NCBI GenBank assembly: GCA_019359035.1
Contig: JAHHIC010000043.1
Span: 124,001-188,000, forward strand
Length of the DNA: 64,000 nucleotides
Source of the DNA: Scytonematopsis contorta HA4267-MV1
GTDB lineage: Bacteria > Cyanobacteriota > Cyanobacteriia > Cyanobacteriales > Nostocaceae
Reading direction: 5' to 3'
Shown here: piece by piece, positions 1-9,624 of the stretch
How the letters are laid out: each line of letters begins with the position of its first letter
Numbering within the stretch: the stretch's first letter is position 1
Translations under genes and position numbers: made by a program
The notes under the pieces: generated by a model
What the model was told of the DNA's origin: nothing
Seen by the model: only the letters and a program-made list of their open reading frames with translations
The model's database searches: none

Positions 1-3000
1 AAGTATTTATCCAGAAGATAAAGTGTAACATCGGGAATGGGCTGACCGATAACACTACCTCGATTGCTAGTCAAATCAGCTTGACTAATTGGACGATATG
101 TAACGTGTACGGTGGTTTCCGTAATACCGTACATATTGATTAATTGCGGTTTTTGGTCACCATAGCGAGAGAACCAAGGTTGAAGGCTTTGCAGTTCTAG
201 CGCTTCTCCTCCAAAAATAACGTAGCGTAAAGATTCCAGCTTCTCTGCTTCTTCTGCATCTGCTTGTATAAGTTGTTTGAATGCGGATGGTGTTTGATTC
301 AATACTGTGACTTTCTCAGATTGTAGAAGATGCCAAAAGTCTCTTGGTGAACGACTTGTCCAATAAGGCACTACTACCACTTTACCACCATAAAGAAGCG
401 CACCCCATATCTCCCATACGGAAAAGTCGAAAGCATAGGAATGGAAAAGTGTCCAAACGTCATCGCTATTAAAGCCGTACCATGTTTCTGTAGCTTTTAG
501 TAGTCGAACAACATTAGCGTGATTAACTACGCATCCCTTGGGTGTACCCGTGGAACCACTAGTATAAATTACATAAGCTGGGTGTTCTGGCAATATAGCA
601 ACTTCCGGTAGTTCTTGGTTGTAATTTTCTAATTGTGAGTCGATTTCTTCTATAACTACAATTTCGGTTTTACAGGAAGAAACTTTGGTAATGGCTTCTT
701 GCTGAGTGATAAGTAAAGAAATTCCACTATCACGAAGCAGAAAATCAATGCGCTCCGAAGGGTAACTTGGGTCTATAGGAACATAAGCACCCCCAGCTTT
801 TAATACAGCTAGGATTGTTACTACCAAATCATGTGAACGCTCTAAACTAACTCCGACAAGGGTATTGGGACTAACACCTTTGCTTATAAGGTAATGTGCT
901 AAACGGTTAGATTTGGCATCCAATTCGCCATAATTTAAAGTTATGTCACCAAAACTGACAGCAGCTTTTTGTTGATATTGTGCTGCGACTTTAGCGAACA
1001 CGGAAACAATCGTCTCTTTAGTGGTCTCTTTAGTGGTCTCTTGAGATAACGTGCTAAAAGCTGTCTCGCTAAAAACATCGCAGTTGGCATCCAGCAACCA
1101 CTTATTTTTTTCCTCAGGGGACATCAATGATTGACTGTGATATTCTGCCTGCGGATTAGTTGCAAGACCAGAAAGTGCAGCTTGATAATACTTGCCGTAT
1201 TGCTCAACTTGCGGTAGGTCAAACTGATTAACATCATATACCAGTTCTAATCGCAAGGAAGCACTGCGGGGTATCAACGAAAATTTAACAGCTAGGGGGA
1301 AGTTTGTTTCTTCAAAGTCATCCACCCCAAGGACTTCTATTTGGGGTAAATCTAAGATGCTGTCATAGACGTGAAAATGTACAAAGTTGAAACCCACATC
1401 GAATAAAGGAGATTTTTCAACTAATCTTTGTATTTCCAAAAGTGGAAAACATCGATAGGGAATTATTTCATTTTCTACGCTAAATACTGTTTTAATTAAA
1501 TCCAGCCAACTACTGGGAGTCAACTTCATCCGCAAGGGAGCAGTATTTAAGAACAAACCAAGAAGATTTTCACTACCAATTTTTTCAGGTCTTCCATTGA
1601 GAACGTTACCTGTTACAACATCATCATGTCCGGTTAAAAATGCTAGAACACGCAGATGAGCGGACATTAAAACTGTTTTCAGCGGAACTCCAGCGATAGA
1701 CGCAACTTTTTGCAGCTTGCGAACTAAATCATCTTCAATTTTAACATTTAAGCTTTCAACCTTACGGATAGGTTCATTTTGGCTACCTGTTTTTTGCGTA
1801 ATTTGTCGAGTACGTGGGAGTGTGCTATCTTCCAGACCTGCAAGACGCTTACTCCAAAACTCACGCATTTCGGAAGAAGCAATACTCGCTTGTTCTTGAG
1901 CGATAAAATCTTTGTAGGAAATATTGGGAGTTGCTAGTGTTGAATGGGAAGAACCTTCAACATATTGAATATAAAGTTGTAAAAGTTGGGTAATTAATGT
2001 CGCAACACTCCAGCCGTCCAAAATAGCATGATGAAAACTAAAGCTTAAGCTAATTTCGGAATCTGTAAATCGGTGGATGACAAAACGGAACAATGGCGGA
2101 TTAGTTACATCAAAGGGGCGTGTTTTTTCCGATTCCACCCATTCTTGAACTTGATGTGATTTTACAGTAGTCTCCAAAGAACGCAAATCATAAATAGTTA
2201 AAGGCAATTCAACTTGCTGATGAACTATTTGTAAGGGTGTACTATATCCCGTCCAATGAAAAGAAGTACGCAATACAGCATGAGCTTCGCAAATATCAGA
2301 AAGCGCTTTTCTCCAAGCAGTTTCCGAATAGGGAAGACGTAAACGGAAAGTAAAAATATCGTGGAAAATTGCAGAACCTGGATGCAGTTCGTTGTAATAA
2401 AGCATACCAGCTTGCAAACTAGAAAGCGGATAAGCATCTACTGCATTTAATGGTAAGCGCTGTTGGTCTTCTTCTTTTAACAGTAGGGATTGCTGTGGGG
2501 ATTGCTGTGGGGATTGGGTAGAGACGCGATTCATCGCGTCTTTAAGGGGTGTATTTTCTAAAGAAAGACTAAACAAAGCCGCAAGTTGTCGAACAGTAGG
2601 ATTTTCATATATCTCTTTAATAGAGAGCGGAATATCTTGAGTGTGGGCTTGTGCAACTACTTGCATAGCTAAAATAGAATCGCCACCAATTTCAAAGAAG
2701 TTATCGTCAATACCTACTTGTTCTTGAGCAAGGACTTGCAACCAAATATTACAAAGCCGTTCTTCTGTTTGATTACGAGGAGCAATATATTGCACTTCAC
2801 GCTCAGGTAGGTTGAAATCTGCTTTCGGTAAAGCTTTGGTATCAATTTTTCCGTTAACAGTTAGGGGGAAGGCATCCAAGCTAACGTACGCAGTTGGAAC
2901 CATGTAATCTGGAAGTGCGGATTTTAAATGCAGACGCAAATCATTAACTGTAAGATTGTCAGAGCCAAAAACAGAACCAAGAACATAATAAGCAACTAAA

Positions 3001-5747
3001 CGTTTATCTTCTTCTCCTATATCCTCTGTGGTTACAAAAGCTTCACCAACTTGGGGATGGGATGCTAAGGCTGATTGTATTTCACCTAACTCAATACGAA
3101 AACCGCGTATTTTTACTTGATGGTCTATTCTTCCTAAATACTCTAAATCACCATTTGATAATAAACGCGCTAAATCACCACTACGATAAAGTCTACCTTC
3201 TCCAAAAGGATTGGGTAGAAAACGTTCGGCTGTGAGTGCGGGACGATTTAAGTAACCACGTGTGACTCCCGCTCCTGCAACATAAATTTCACCGACAAAT
3301 CCTTGCGGAACTAATTGCAGATTTTCATCCAGTAAATAAATATCCAGGTCGGGAATAGTCTCACCAATTACGCTACCACGGTTTGCCAACACATCACCGA
3401 GAGTAATTGGACGATAGGTAACATGGACAGTTGTTTCCGTAATCCCATACATATTAATTAAGCGAGGGGATTGGTCGCCATGTTTTTCAAACCAGGAACG
3501 GAGGCTTTGCAAATCCAACGCTTCTCCACCAAAAATCACGTAGCGTAGTGCCAAATTGTCTATGCTTGTTTCATTTGCGCGAATTAACTGACGGAATGCA
3601 GAAGGTGTTTGACTCAAAACTGTTACACCTTCTTGGGAAAGCATATTGTGAAAATCTTCTGGAGAACGACTTAACCAGAATGGAACAACAATAACTTTAC
3701 CCCCATAAAGAAGCGCTCCCCATAATTCCCAAACGGAAAAATCGAAAGCAAAGGAGTGGAACATTGTCCAAACATCTTTTTCGTTAAAGTCGAACCAAGT
3801 TTCCACAGAACGCATTAAGCGAATCACATTTGCGTGGCTAACAACACAACCTTTGGGAGTACCTGTTGAACCGCTAGTATAAATAACATATGCCGCAGAT
3901 TCTGGATTCACAGATATTTCCAGAGGAGTATCTAATTGTTGAGCGAGTTCGCTTGCGATTGACTGTAGGGAAAATGCTTTTATTTTTTCGTTTATTTTGT
4001 CGTTAGTAAGTCGAGCAATAATAGACTCTTCAGCTATAAGCAGGGAAACACCACTATCCTCAAGTATAAACTCCAAACGTGTAGAAGGGGAATTGGGGTC
4101 TAAAGGTACATATGCAGCACCAGCTTTAAGTATTCCTAATATGGCAACAACCATATTTTCCGAGCGTTCCAAACATAGCCCAATTCGTGCTTCTGCTTTT
4201 ACTCCTAAAGTTTGCAAATAACGAGCGAGACAATTAGCACGAGCATCCAATTCTGCGTATGTGAGGGTAATTTTTTCAGGATTATTGCCAGAATTATTGT
4301 CAAACTGGACAGCTTTTAATTGCGGGTAATTATTGACTGATTTTGAAAAAGCGGAAATTAGTGTCTCTGCTTCCCTATAGTCAGTTAGGGATTTAAGTTT
4401 TTGCTTATTAAGGTTAGGGTTGGGATGGGGTAATGTAACAGAAAGCTGAGAAATCTTTTTATCAAAATTTTCTAAAGCATCATCTAAAAGATTCTGAAAA
4501 TGTTCAACCATCTGCTCGATAGTTTCAGAATCAATATAAGAAAGGTTGTAGTCAAAATCTATTTTGACATCGCTGATATCATCAAATTCGCGTACATATA
4601 TTGCCAGTGGTAATTTTTGTTGACCACTATAAAGGGGCACACAAGTTGTTTGCGTATCACCAAAAGATTCGCTATAGTCATGTTTTTCGTAAGAAAAAGA
4701 GACCTCAAAAATATGCTTGTTATTTTCTGAATGTAAGTCAGCTATTCGCTTCATCTCACCCAGTGGATAGCGCTGGTGACGATAGTCCTGTCTTAATGAA
4801 GAACGTATTTTGATTAATAGGTCGCTAAAGGTTTCGTTACCGTTTACTTCCATTTTAAACGGCATCATACTAATAAATAAAGCAATAGCATCTTTATATG
4901 CTTTTTTGCTACGATTTAAAAGAGGCAAACCAACAACTAAATCATTTTGGCGATAGCGTCTTGCGAAATAAACGAAAAGTAGACCTAGAAGAAAATGAAA
5001 AGAATTAGATTGGATATCTTGACAAATTTCGCTGGCTTTGTTGTATTTCTCGCGAGAGATATATATTGACCTGCGATTACCAGTAAGTTGTGGTTGTTTA
5101 GCTGGAGGAAACAGTCTTGACGAAATTTTCTGGAGACGTTTACTCCAATATTCACCGTCTTTAGCAAAATGATTTGATTCTAAGTAAGCAGATTCATCCT
5201 TGAGATAATCGACTAAAGCGTAATCTACAGTGTAATCTTCTTTTACTTGCTCGCTAATATTGTTTTTAATTAATTTATTGTACGCGCTAATAACTTTATT
5301 AAAGAAGAGAGAAGTTCCCCAACCATCAGTAATAGTATGATGAAATTTACCATACCAAAGATGTTTGTTACTGCTAACTCTAATCAATTTAAAATAAGCA
5401 AGAGGTGCATTTTCTGCAAAGCTAAATTTTATAGAAAAATCTTTTTTAATATATTCTTTGGCACGTTCTTCGCTGTCAGGGTAATTTGAAAAATCAATCA
5501 AGGTAATTTTCTCATCTTGATGTGGCATTATTACCTGTAAAGGTTGACCAGCAGATTCATAAATTCGAGAACGTAATGCTGGACTGTGAGCAATCACTTG
5601 GTTAATCGAGTAATTGAAAATTTCAACATCGAAAGTTCCTATAATAGTTCCAACAGCACCAATATTAAGATGGGAGCCGTCATCCCACATCATCTGGTCG
5701 ATATAAATATCACGTTGATTGATAGATAATGGAAGTATTGTATTCAT
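1..5747 (-). CDS. NRPS, starter C-A(Thr-like)-PCP-C-A(Thr), 3' end beyond window
   Basis: Open minus-strand frame from the ATG at 5745-5747 to the window edge, so the C-terminal part is missing. AAGG lies about 12 bases before the start. Domains: an N-terminal condensation domain (about residues 1-430, motif HHTITDGWG near 135-143), adenylation domain 1 (about 460-970), carrier protein (GGDSI, Ser near 1022), a second condensation domain (about 1100-1530, HHAILDGWS) and adenylation domain 2 (from about 1580, cut). Having a C domain before the first A domain suggests fatty-acyl starter condensation (inference). The pocket residues I read for A1 are D,F,W,S,I,G,M,V,H (a Thr-like variant) and for A2 D,F,W,N,I,G,M,V,H, the classical Thr code. 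The gene is divergent from the other NRPS genes and probably makes the first residues of the peptide. A dispersed repeat and two short tandem repeats sit in its linkers. Confidence 0.95.
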   Translation of the reverse strand, partial: MNTILPLSINQRDIYIDQMMWDDGSHLNIGAVGTIIGTFDVEIFNYSINQVIAHSPALRSRIYESAGQPLQVIMPHQDEKITLIDFSNYPDSEERAKEYIKKDFSIKFSFAENAPLAYFKLIRVSSNKHLWYGKFHHTITDGWGTSLFFNKVISAYNKLIKNNISEQVKEDYTVDYALVDYLKDESAYLESNHFAKDGEYWSKRLQKISSRLFPPAKQPQLTGNRRSIYISREKYNKASEICQDIQSNSFHFLLGLLFVYFARRYRQNDLVVGLPLLNRSKKAYKDAIALFISMMPFKMEVNGNETFSDLLIKIRSSLRQDYRHQRYPLGEMKRIADLHSENNKHIFEVSFSYEKHDYSESFGDTQTTCVPLYSGQQKLPLAIYVREFDDISDVKIDFDYNLSYIDSETIEQMVEHFQNLLDDALENFDKKISQLSVTLPHPNPNLNKQKLKSLTDYREAETLISAFSKSVNNYPQLKAVQFDNNSGNNPEKITLTYAELDARANCLARYLQTLGVKAEARIGLCLERSENMVVAILGILKAGAAYVPLDPNSPSTRLEFILEDSGVSLLIAEESIIARLTNDKINEKIKAFSLQSIASELAQQLDTPLEISVNPESAAYVIYTSGSTGTPKGCVVSHANVIRLMRSVETWFDFNEKDVWTMFHSFAFDFSVWELWGALLYGGKVIVVPFWLSRSPEDFHNMLSQEGVTVLSQTPSAFRQLIRANETSIDNLALRYVIFGGEALDLQSLRSWFEKHGDQSPRLINMYGITETTVHVTYRPITLGDVLANRGSVIGETIPDLDIYLLDENLQLVPQGFVGEIYVAGAGVTRGYLNRPALTAERFLPNPFGEGRLYRSGDLARLLSNGDLEYLGRIDHQVKIRGFRIELGEIQSALASHPQVGEAFVTTEDIGEEDKRLVAYYVLGSVFGSDNLTVNDLRLHLKSALPDYMVPTAYVSLDAFPLTVNGKIDTKALPKADFNLPEREVQYIAPRNQTEERLCNIWLQVLAQEQVGIDDNFFEIGGDSILAMQVVAQAHTQDIPLSIKEIYENPTVRQLAALFSLSLENTPLKDAMNRVSTQSPQQSPQQSLLLKEEDQQRLPLNAVDAYPLSSLQAGMLYYNELHPGSAIFHDIFTFRLRLPYSETAWRKALSDICEAHAVLRTSFHWTGYSTPLQIVHQQVELPLTIYDLRSLETTVKSHQVQEWVESEKTRPFDVTNPPLFRFVIHRFTDSEISLSFSFHHAILDGWSVATLITQLLQLYIQYVEGSSHSTLATPNISYKDFIAQEQASIASSEMREFWSKRLAGLEDSTLPRTRQITQKTGSQNEPIRKVESLNVKIEDDLVRKLQKVASIAGVPLKTVLMSAHLRVLAFLTGHDDVVTGNVLNGRPEKIGSENLLGLFLNTAPLRMKLTPSSWLDLIKTVFSVENEIIPYRCFPLLEIQRLVEKSPLFDVGFNFVHFHVYDSILDLPQIEVLGVDDFEETNFPLAVKFSLIPRSASLRLELVYDVNQFDLPQVEQYGKYYQAALSGLATNPQAEYHSQSLMSPEEKNKWLLDANCDVFSETAFSTLSQETTKETTKETIVSVFAKVAAQYQQKAAVSFGDITLNYGELDAKSNRLAHYLISKGVSPNTLVGVSLERSHDLVVTILAVLKAGGAYVPIDPSYPSERIDFLLRDSGISLLITQQEAITKVSSCKTEIVVIEEIDSQLENYNQELPEVAILPEHPAYVIYTSGSTGTPKGCVVNHANVVRLLKATETWYGFNSDDVWTLFHSYAFDFSVWEIWGALLYGGKVVVVPYWTSRSPRDFWHLLQSEKVTVLNQTPSAFKQLIQADAEEAEKLESLRYVIFGGEALELQSLQPWFSRYGDQKPQLINMYGITETTVHVTYRPISQADLTSNRGSVIGQPIPDVTLYLLDKY
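1013..1044. repeat. 12-base tandem repeat in C-A linker of NRPS 1
   Basis: The unit GTCTCTTTAGTG is repeated two to three times. On the minus strand it encodes a repeated Glu-Thr-Thr-Lys tetrad in the linker between the second condensation domain and adenylation domain 2. The period is a multiple of three, so length changes keep the frame. Confidence 0.7.
2490..2545. repeat. In-frame tandem repeat plus palindromic repeat in PCP-C linker of NRPS 1
   Basis: About 2.2 copies of a 12-base unit (GGGGATTGCTGT) are followed from 2518 by a degenerate copy of the palindrome whose core is GACGCGATTAATCGCGTC (complete copy at 37067-37094). Read on the minus strand it encodes a Gln/Ser/Pro-rich linker between the first carrier protein and the second condensation domain, without breaking the frame. 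Confidence 0.75.
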
Positions 5748-6196
5748 TGCAAATAATTACCTTAATTAACGAAGAAAGAGGGAATAACTAATCGCCCTCA
5801 CCTTGAAGTAATTGTTTAGAGTAGCCGCATAATTAGTATATAGGCATCACCATAGCCCATTTATGCACGTCTTGTGAAAAAATTTTGAAAAGATATTCTG
5901 GAAAGCTATTTCGTAGTGCGGGCTTCCAGCCCGCTTTGTGGCCAGCAGGTCACCGAGGTCAGCAGACCACCGATGCGTACCACTACAAACTGCCCAGCAG
6001 GTAACTGAAACGTACCATTGGGTTTTAGTCCCAGACTTACACTACCCGATGCGAGAAAGATAAAAATGTTTCTAAGCTCGCTTGCATAATCTTATACGAG
6101 TAGCACCTATAAAACCTTAGAGAAAAAAGCTTTTCCTTAAATCTCGTTTTTTATGAAGCGAAAGTAAAGGCAATATATATTTAAAAATTTACAAAT
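5748..6196. promoter_or_regulatory. Divergent intergenic region with palindromic repeat
   Basis: A 449-base gene-free gap between the divergent NRPS 1 gene and the plus-strand operon, so promoters for both should lie here. I could not pick convincing -10/-35 boxes. A hairpin GCGGGC-TTCCA-GCCCGC lies at 5918-5934, followed by a G+C-richer stretch to about 6050 unlike its AT-rich surroundings and typical of dispersed cyanobacterial repeats. The last 150 bases before the 6197 gene are AT-rich. Confidence 0.5.
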
Positions 6197-6796
6197 ATGA
6201 GTAGCAATCAAGTCGTCGAAAAAAATGCCGGAAGAGGAATGTCAGATAAACAAAAAAAAATGATAAGCTGCCAAAGCAACTATAAAATATTTGAATCAGC
6301 AAAACCATTTACACAATTAGAACAAGAAATAGCTGAATTAGGTAAACAGTACCAGCAATTAGCGAAGCAAAAACTCAATCAAGAACAAAATTCTTTAAAC
6401 AGTAGGCTTAAAGAAGGTATTCAGTTATTGGAAGCGATTGCCGGTAGTATAAACGCTTTAGCCGCTGATTTAGAAGCAGAAATAGTCAAATTTAAGGAAG
6501 TCGCTGTTGAAGTCAATAAGGATTATCACCTTCTGCAACAGCCTCGACATTACAAAGAAACTAGTTTAGATGAAGCTAAAAAACATAAATGTAAAACGTT
6601 GAATATTTGGGAAGTTCATAATCCAGCGGTTCCTAGTATAGTTCGACGTGGAGCTAAATTTATTCTGACTACAAAAACAGTCAACTTATTCAATTCAGAA
6701 CAAGAAGTTTATACTGCAATGCGAGCTGAAGCAGCACAAAAACGTAGAGAAGCTTTAGAAAATTGGTTGACAGAACAGCACAAAAGTGTAATTTAA
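6197..6796 (+). CDS. Unknown coiled-coil protein at head of lipopeptide operon
   Basis: I do not recognise this 199-residue protein. It is soluble (no signal peptide or membrane segment), rich in Glu, Lys and Gln, and residues about 40-100 look like a continuous coiled coil. The C-terminal part (about 130-199) is mixed and ends in a charged helix. There is no clear Shine-Dalgarno before the ATG; an internal Met at residue 15 is an alternative start. It is the first plus-strand gene opposite the divergent NRPS and lies 149 bases before the MbtH gene, so it may belong to the lipopeptide cluster. It shows no motif of a regulator, transporter or enzyme known to me. Confidence 0.75.
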   Translation: MSSNQVVEKNAGRGMSDKQKKMISCQSNYKIFESAKPFTQLEQEIAELGKQYQQLAKQKLNQEQNSLNSRLKEGIQLLEAIAGSINALAADLEAEIVKFKEVAVEVNKDYHLLQQPRHYKETSLDEAKKHKCKTLNIWEVHNPAVPSIVRRGAKFILTTKTVNLFNSEQEVYTAMRAEAAQKRREALENWLTEQHKSVI

Positions 6797-6945
6797 GCAA
6801 TAGTTAATGTTTAAATTTTTAGATTGAATTTGAGAAAAGTTTAAATTTAAATCACTTGAACTTGAACTTAAGTTAACCTTGCATAATTTTCCGAAAGCAA
6901 GCCTAAGTAAATATATACTCAGTCATCACCCAATACAAGGAAATT

Positions 6946-7161
6946 ATGAACAACAACGAACAGCAAAACCAAACCATTTATCTTGTTGTAGTCAATCATG
7001 AAGAACAATACTCCATCTGGCCCCAATGGAAACAAGAACTACCTTTGGGATGGAAAACAGTAGGGAAAGAAGGTCCCAAAGAAGAATGTCTGGCTTATAT
7101 CGAGGAAGTTTGGACAGATATGCGTCCTCTAAGTTTACGTAAAGCAATGGCTAATGGCTAA
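6946..7161 (+). CDS. MbtH-like protein
   Basis: A 71-residue protein with the MbtH pattern of conserved tryptophans ([21 protein letters not shown]), close to the family's usual length. MbtH-like proteins bind NRPS adenylation domains in the cytoplasm and help their folding or activity. It most likely serves the A domains of the three NRPS proteins here. AAGGAA lies 7-10 bases before the ATG. It starts a tight run: type II thioesterase, PPTase, GT32 and ABC exporter follow in the same direction. After the stop codon a short TAATGGC-type tandem repeat fills the gap. Confidence 0.95.
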   Translation: MNNNEQQNQTIYLVVVNHEEQYSIWPQWKQELPLGWKTVGKEGPKEECLAYIEEVWTDMRPLSLRKAMANG

Positions 7162-7200
7162 AAGCTAATGGCTAATGGCAAGTCCTAATTAGCTATTAGC
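7162..7200. repeat. Short tandem repeat (TAATGGC-type)
   Basis: Degenerate copies of GCTAATG directly follow the MbtH stop codon. It looks like a cyanobacterial short tandem repeat in the spacer before the thioesterase gene. Confidence 0.5.
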
Positions 7201-7237
7201 AATTATCAATTCCCAATTATTAAAATTAATTAAAAAA

Positions 7238-8032
7238 ATGACTACCACAAGCATTTCCAAACCCTCGGTTATATTCCCCAAACCAAACCCTCAAGCTAGC
7301 TTACGTCTATTTTGCTTTCCCTATGCAGGTGGTAGTACTGCAAGCTTCCGTAATTGGCATAAGCAATTACCAACAACAGTGGAAGTTTGTCCTATAGAAC
7401 TTCCTGGACGGGGTACTAAGTTGATGGAAGCCCCATTTACTGAATTATCATCATTAGTTCCTGCTATTGTCCAAGCTATTTTTCCTTATTTAGACAAGCC
7501 ATTTGCTTTTTTTGGTCACAGCATGGGTGCAATACTTAGTTTTGAAGTTGCTCGTCAGCTGCGTAAGAAGTGCCATATTAGTCCTGTTCACCTATTTGTC
7601 TCTGGTCGTGGGGCACCTCATGTTCCTTTTGAATTTAAATCGCTCCACTCTTTACCTAAAGCTGAGTTTATAGAGCAGCTACGCAAACTCAACGGTACTC
7701 CTGATGAAGTACTGGACAACGCGGAACTAATGGAAATGCTGATTCCTATGTTGCGGGCTGATTTTAAGCTGATTGAAACTTATGCTTACACCCCTGGTTT
7801 AAGTTTAGGTTGTCCGATTACAGCTTTTGGAGGTTTGCAAGACAGTAAAGTTAACCTGGCTCGACTCGAAGCTTGGCAAGAACAAACAAATGCAGATTTC
7901 TCCGTACAAATGTTTTCTGGTGACCATTTCTTTTTACATTCATCTGAAAAAGCTTTACTTAAAAGTGTTAGCCAAAAGTTACATTATTTGACCAACAAGA
8001 GTAGTGCTTGGCAGAGTGCTTATTCTCATTAA
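7238..8032 (+). CDS. Type II thioesterase
   Basis: A 264-residue alpha/beta hydrolase of the GrsT/SrfAD type. Visible features are the N-terminal FCFPYAGGS, the nucleophile elbow GHSMG (Ser near residue 94), LPGRG, and a late GDHFFLH that supplies the catalytic His. Type II thioesterases hydrolyse wrong or stalled acyl groups from carrier-protein arms, an editing role in the cytoplasm. It sits between the MbtH and PPTase genes, upstream of the large NRPS. The ATG at 7238 has no obvious Shine-Dalgarno, but the N-terminus fits the family. The TE that releases the product is separate, at the end of the terminal NRPS. Confidence 0.95.
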   Translation: MTTTSISKPSVIFPKPNPQASLRLFCFPYAGGSTASFRNWHKQLPTTVEVCPIELPGRGTKLMEAPFTELSSLVPAIVQAIFPYLDKPFAFFGHSMGAILSFEVARQLRKKCHISPVHLFVSGRGAPHVPFEFKSLHSLPKAEFIEQLRKLNGTPDEVLDNAELMEMLIPMLRADFKLIETYAYTPGLSLGCPITAFGGLQDSKVNLARLEAWQEQTNADFSVQMFSGDHFFLHSSEKALLKSVSQKLHYLTNKSSAWQSAYSH

Positions 8033-8099
8033 AAACCACATAAACCGGTGGTTTTCCCGCAGGCTAGAAGCGAAGATATCGAAGGAAGGCTGTATATAT

Positions 8100-8840
8100 A
8101 TGATTACTTCTAATAATATAACCTTAGCTAAGAACGAAGTGCATATTTGGCAGGCTGCCTTAGAAGTTAATGATATACAAAGCTTACAGCAAAATCTTTC
8201 TATAGATGAAGTAAAAAGAGCCGAGCGTTTTCGTTTTCAAAAAGACCGAGAAAATTTTATTATTGCTCGCGGGTTTTTACGAAAAATACTTAGTCGTTAT
8301 CTTGGTGTATTACCTCGCGATTTATGTTTTTGTTATGGTGCTAATGGCAAACCAGCGCTGACTAAAGCATTTGACGGAGATAAACTTAAGTTTAATTTAT
8401 CTCACTCCCACGGGATTGCCCTCTATGCTATCACCCTAAATCGAAATATTGGTATAGATATAGAGCGTATTCGTACAGATTTTGATTGTGAACAAATAGC
8501 CCAACAGTTCTTTTCTCCACGAGAAAATGCAATACTTGCTAAACTTCCTACAAATACCAAGCATGAAGCATTTTTTAGCTGTTGGACTCGTAAAGAAGCT
8601 TATATTAAAGCAAATGGTCAAGGGCTTTCGCTCCCTTTAGAACAAATAGATGTCACCCTTATACCAGGAGAGCCAGCAGCACTTTTAAACACAAAATGGG
8701 ACTCTCAAGAAGCTAAACGTTGGTCGCTTAAAAATATTGTTCCTCACCATAATTACGCAGCAGCTGTTGCCGTCGAGAAGCACCTAAATGTAGAGACGTT
8801 ACATGTAACGTCTCCACAAGATGTAACATTAATTTATTAA
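8100..8840 (+). CDS. 4'-phosphopantetheinyl transferase (Sfp/HetI type)
   Basis: About 246 residues. Moves the phosphopantetheine arm from CoA to the conserved Ser of carrier domains. The Sfp-family motifs GIDIERI and WTRKEAYIKANG (Mg-binding Asp/Glu and the KEA signature) are present. I start at the ATG at 8100 because GAAGGAAGG lies 11 bases before it and the family N-terminus begins there; the frame stays open upstream to 8004, overlapping the thioesterase gene. The last about 17 residues are encoded by a dispersed palindromic repeat (8790-8817) and so are a repeat-derived tail outside the catalytic fold. The next gene starts 4 bases downstream. Confidence 0.93.
   Translation: MITSNNITLAKNEVHIWQAALEVNDIQSLQQNLSIDEVKRAERFRFQKDRENFIIARGFLRKILSRYLGVLPRDLCFCYGANGKPALTKAFDGDKLKFNLSHSHGIALYAITLNRNIGIDIERIRTDFDCEQIAQQFFSPRENAILAKLPTNTKHEAFFSCWTRKEAYIKANGQGLSLPLEQIDVTLIPGEPAALLNTKWDSQEAKRWSLKNIVPHHNYAAAVAVEKHLNVETLHVTSPQDVTLIY
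8790..8817. repeat. Palindromic repeat A inside PPTase gene
   Basis: A 28-base near-perfect palindrome: GTAGAGACGTTACA followed by its reverse complement, with one mismatch near the end. Further copies lie at 39178-39205, 50457-50484 and 52946-52973. This copy is read in frame and encodes most of the C-terminal tail of the PPTase. Confidence 0.9.
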
Positions 8841-8844
8841 ACTT

Positions 8845-9624
8845 ATGAGTAAAATACCAAAGATTATTCACCAAATTTTTTATCAGGGTGAAGCTGAAAT
8901 CCCGGAAAAATACCGCTATTATCGCTCCTCTGTTCAAGAAAATCATCCCCATTGGGAACACATGTTTTGGGATGAAACAAAATCCCGAATCTTTTTAGAA
9001 GAAAATTATCCCTGGTTTTTGCCAGTTTACGATTCTTATCCTTATTGGATTCAGCGTTGTGATACTATCCGCTATTTTATTCTTCATTACTATGGTGGCT
9101 TTTATGTTGATATGGATATTGAATCTCTGAAGCCAATTGATGATTTATTAGAAAATTATGAATTAGTGGTTTCTAAACTTATAGACATCAATAATGCTAT
9201 TATAGGAAGTATTCCCGGTCACCCCCTTTGGTTGCAGGTTTTTGAAGAATTAAAGAAACGGCAATTAAATGAAAACGATAGTCAGCAATCCCCGAACATT
9301 AATCCAAAGGTCAAAAAATCTATGGCTTATGATGTGACTTATAGCACCGGGCCGATTTTATTTAATGATTGCATAATAGCTGGTAAATTTCACGAAAAAC
9401 TTACTACTAGACTATGCCCAGGGTATATTTTTGAACCTGGCGCTCCGATGGAAATGAATGGACAAATTACTAAGTCTAAAGTTACGGAAGAGTCATACAC
9501 TATACATCATATGACTACTCGTTGGCTTCCCATAGGTCATCGGATAATCAACGCAATTTTTGGATTTATAACAAACTTCTATTGGAGATTTAGCAGACCT
9601 AACCCCCCTACCCCCCTACCCTAG
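8845..9624 (+). CDS. GT32-family glycosyltransferase (OCH1/mannosyltransferase-like)
   Basis: A 259-residue protein with the GT32 start IPKIIHQIFYQG and the nucleotide-sugar site YGGFYVDMDIE, whose DxD binds the metal. The upstream RCDTIRYFILHYYGG is also typical. Family members move hexoses such as mannose from nucleotide sugars. The position inside an NRPS operon suggests glycosylation of the lipopeptide (inference), which would fit a hassallidin-like product. The last nine residues (from about 9597) are encoded by dispersed repeat P, so the natural terminus was probably extended or replaced by a repeat insertion. It starts 4 bases after the PPTase stop and is probably translationally coupled. 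Confidence 0.88.
   Translation: MSKIPKIIHQIFYQGEAEIPEKYRYYRSSVQENHPHWEHMFWDETKSRIFLEENYPWFLPVYDSYPYWIQRCDTIRYFILHYYGGFYVDMDIESLKPIDDLLENYELVVSKLIDINNAIIGSIPGHPLWLQVFEELKKRQLNENDSQQSPNINPKVKKSMAYDVTYSTGPILFNDCIIAGKFHEKLTTRLCPGYIFEPGAPMEMNGQITKSKVTEESYTIHHMTTRWLPIGHRIINAIFGFITNFYWRFSRPNPPTPLP

Noticed and set aside
2225-2437. 70-residue minus-strand ORF
   Set aside because: It lies in another frame on the same strand as the NRPS 1 condensation domain, which has clear conserved motifs.
8004-8099. Upstream extension of the PPTase frame to an ATG at 8004
   Set aside because: It overlaps the thioesterase gene, and the ATG at 8100 has a good Shine-Dalgarno and the family-typical N-terminus.
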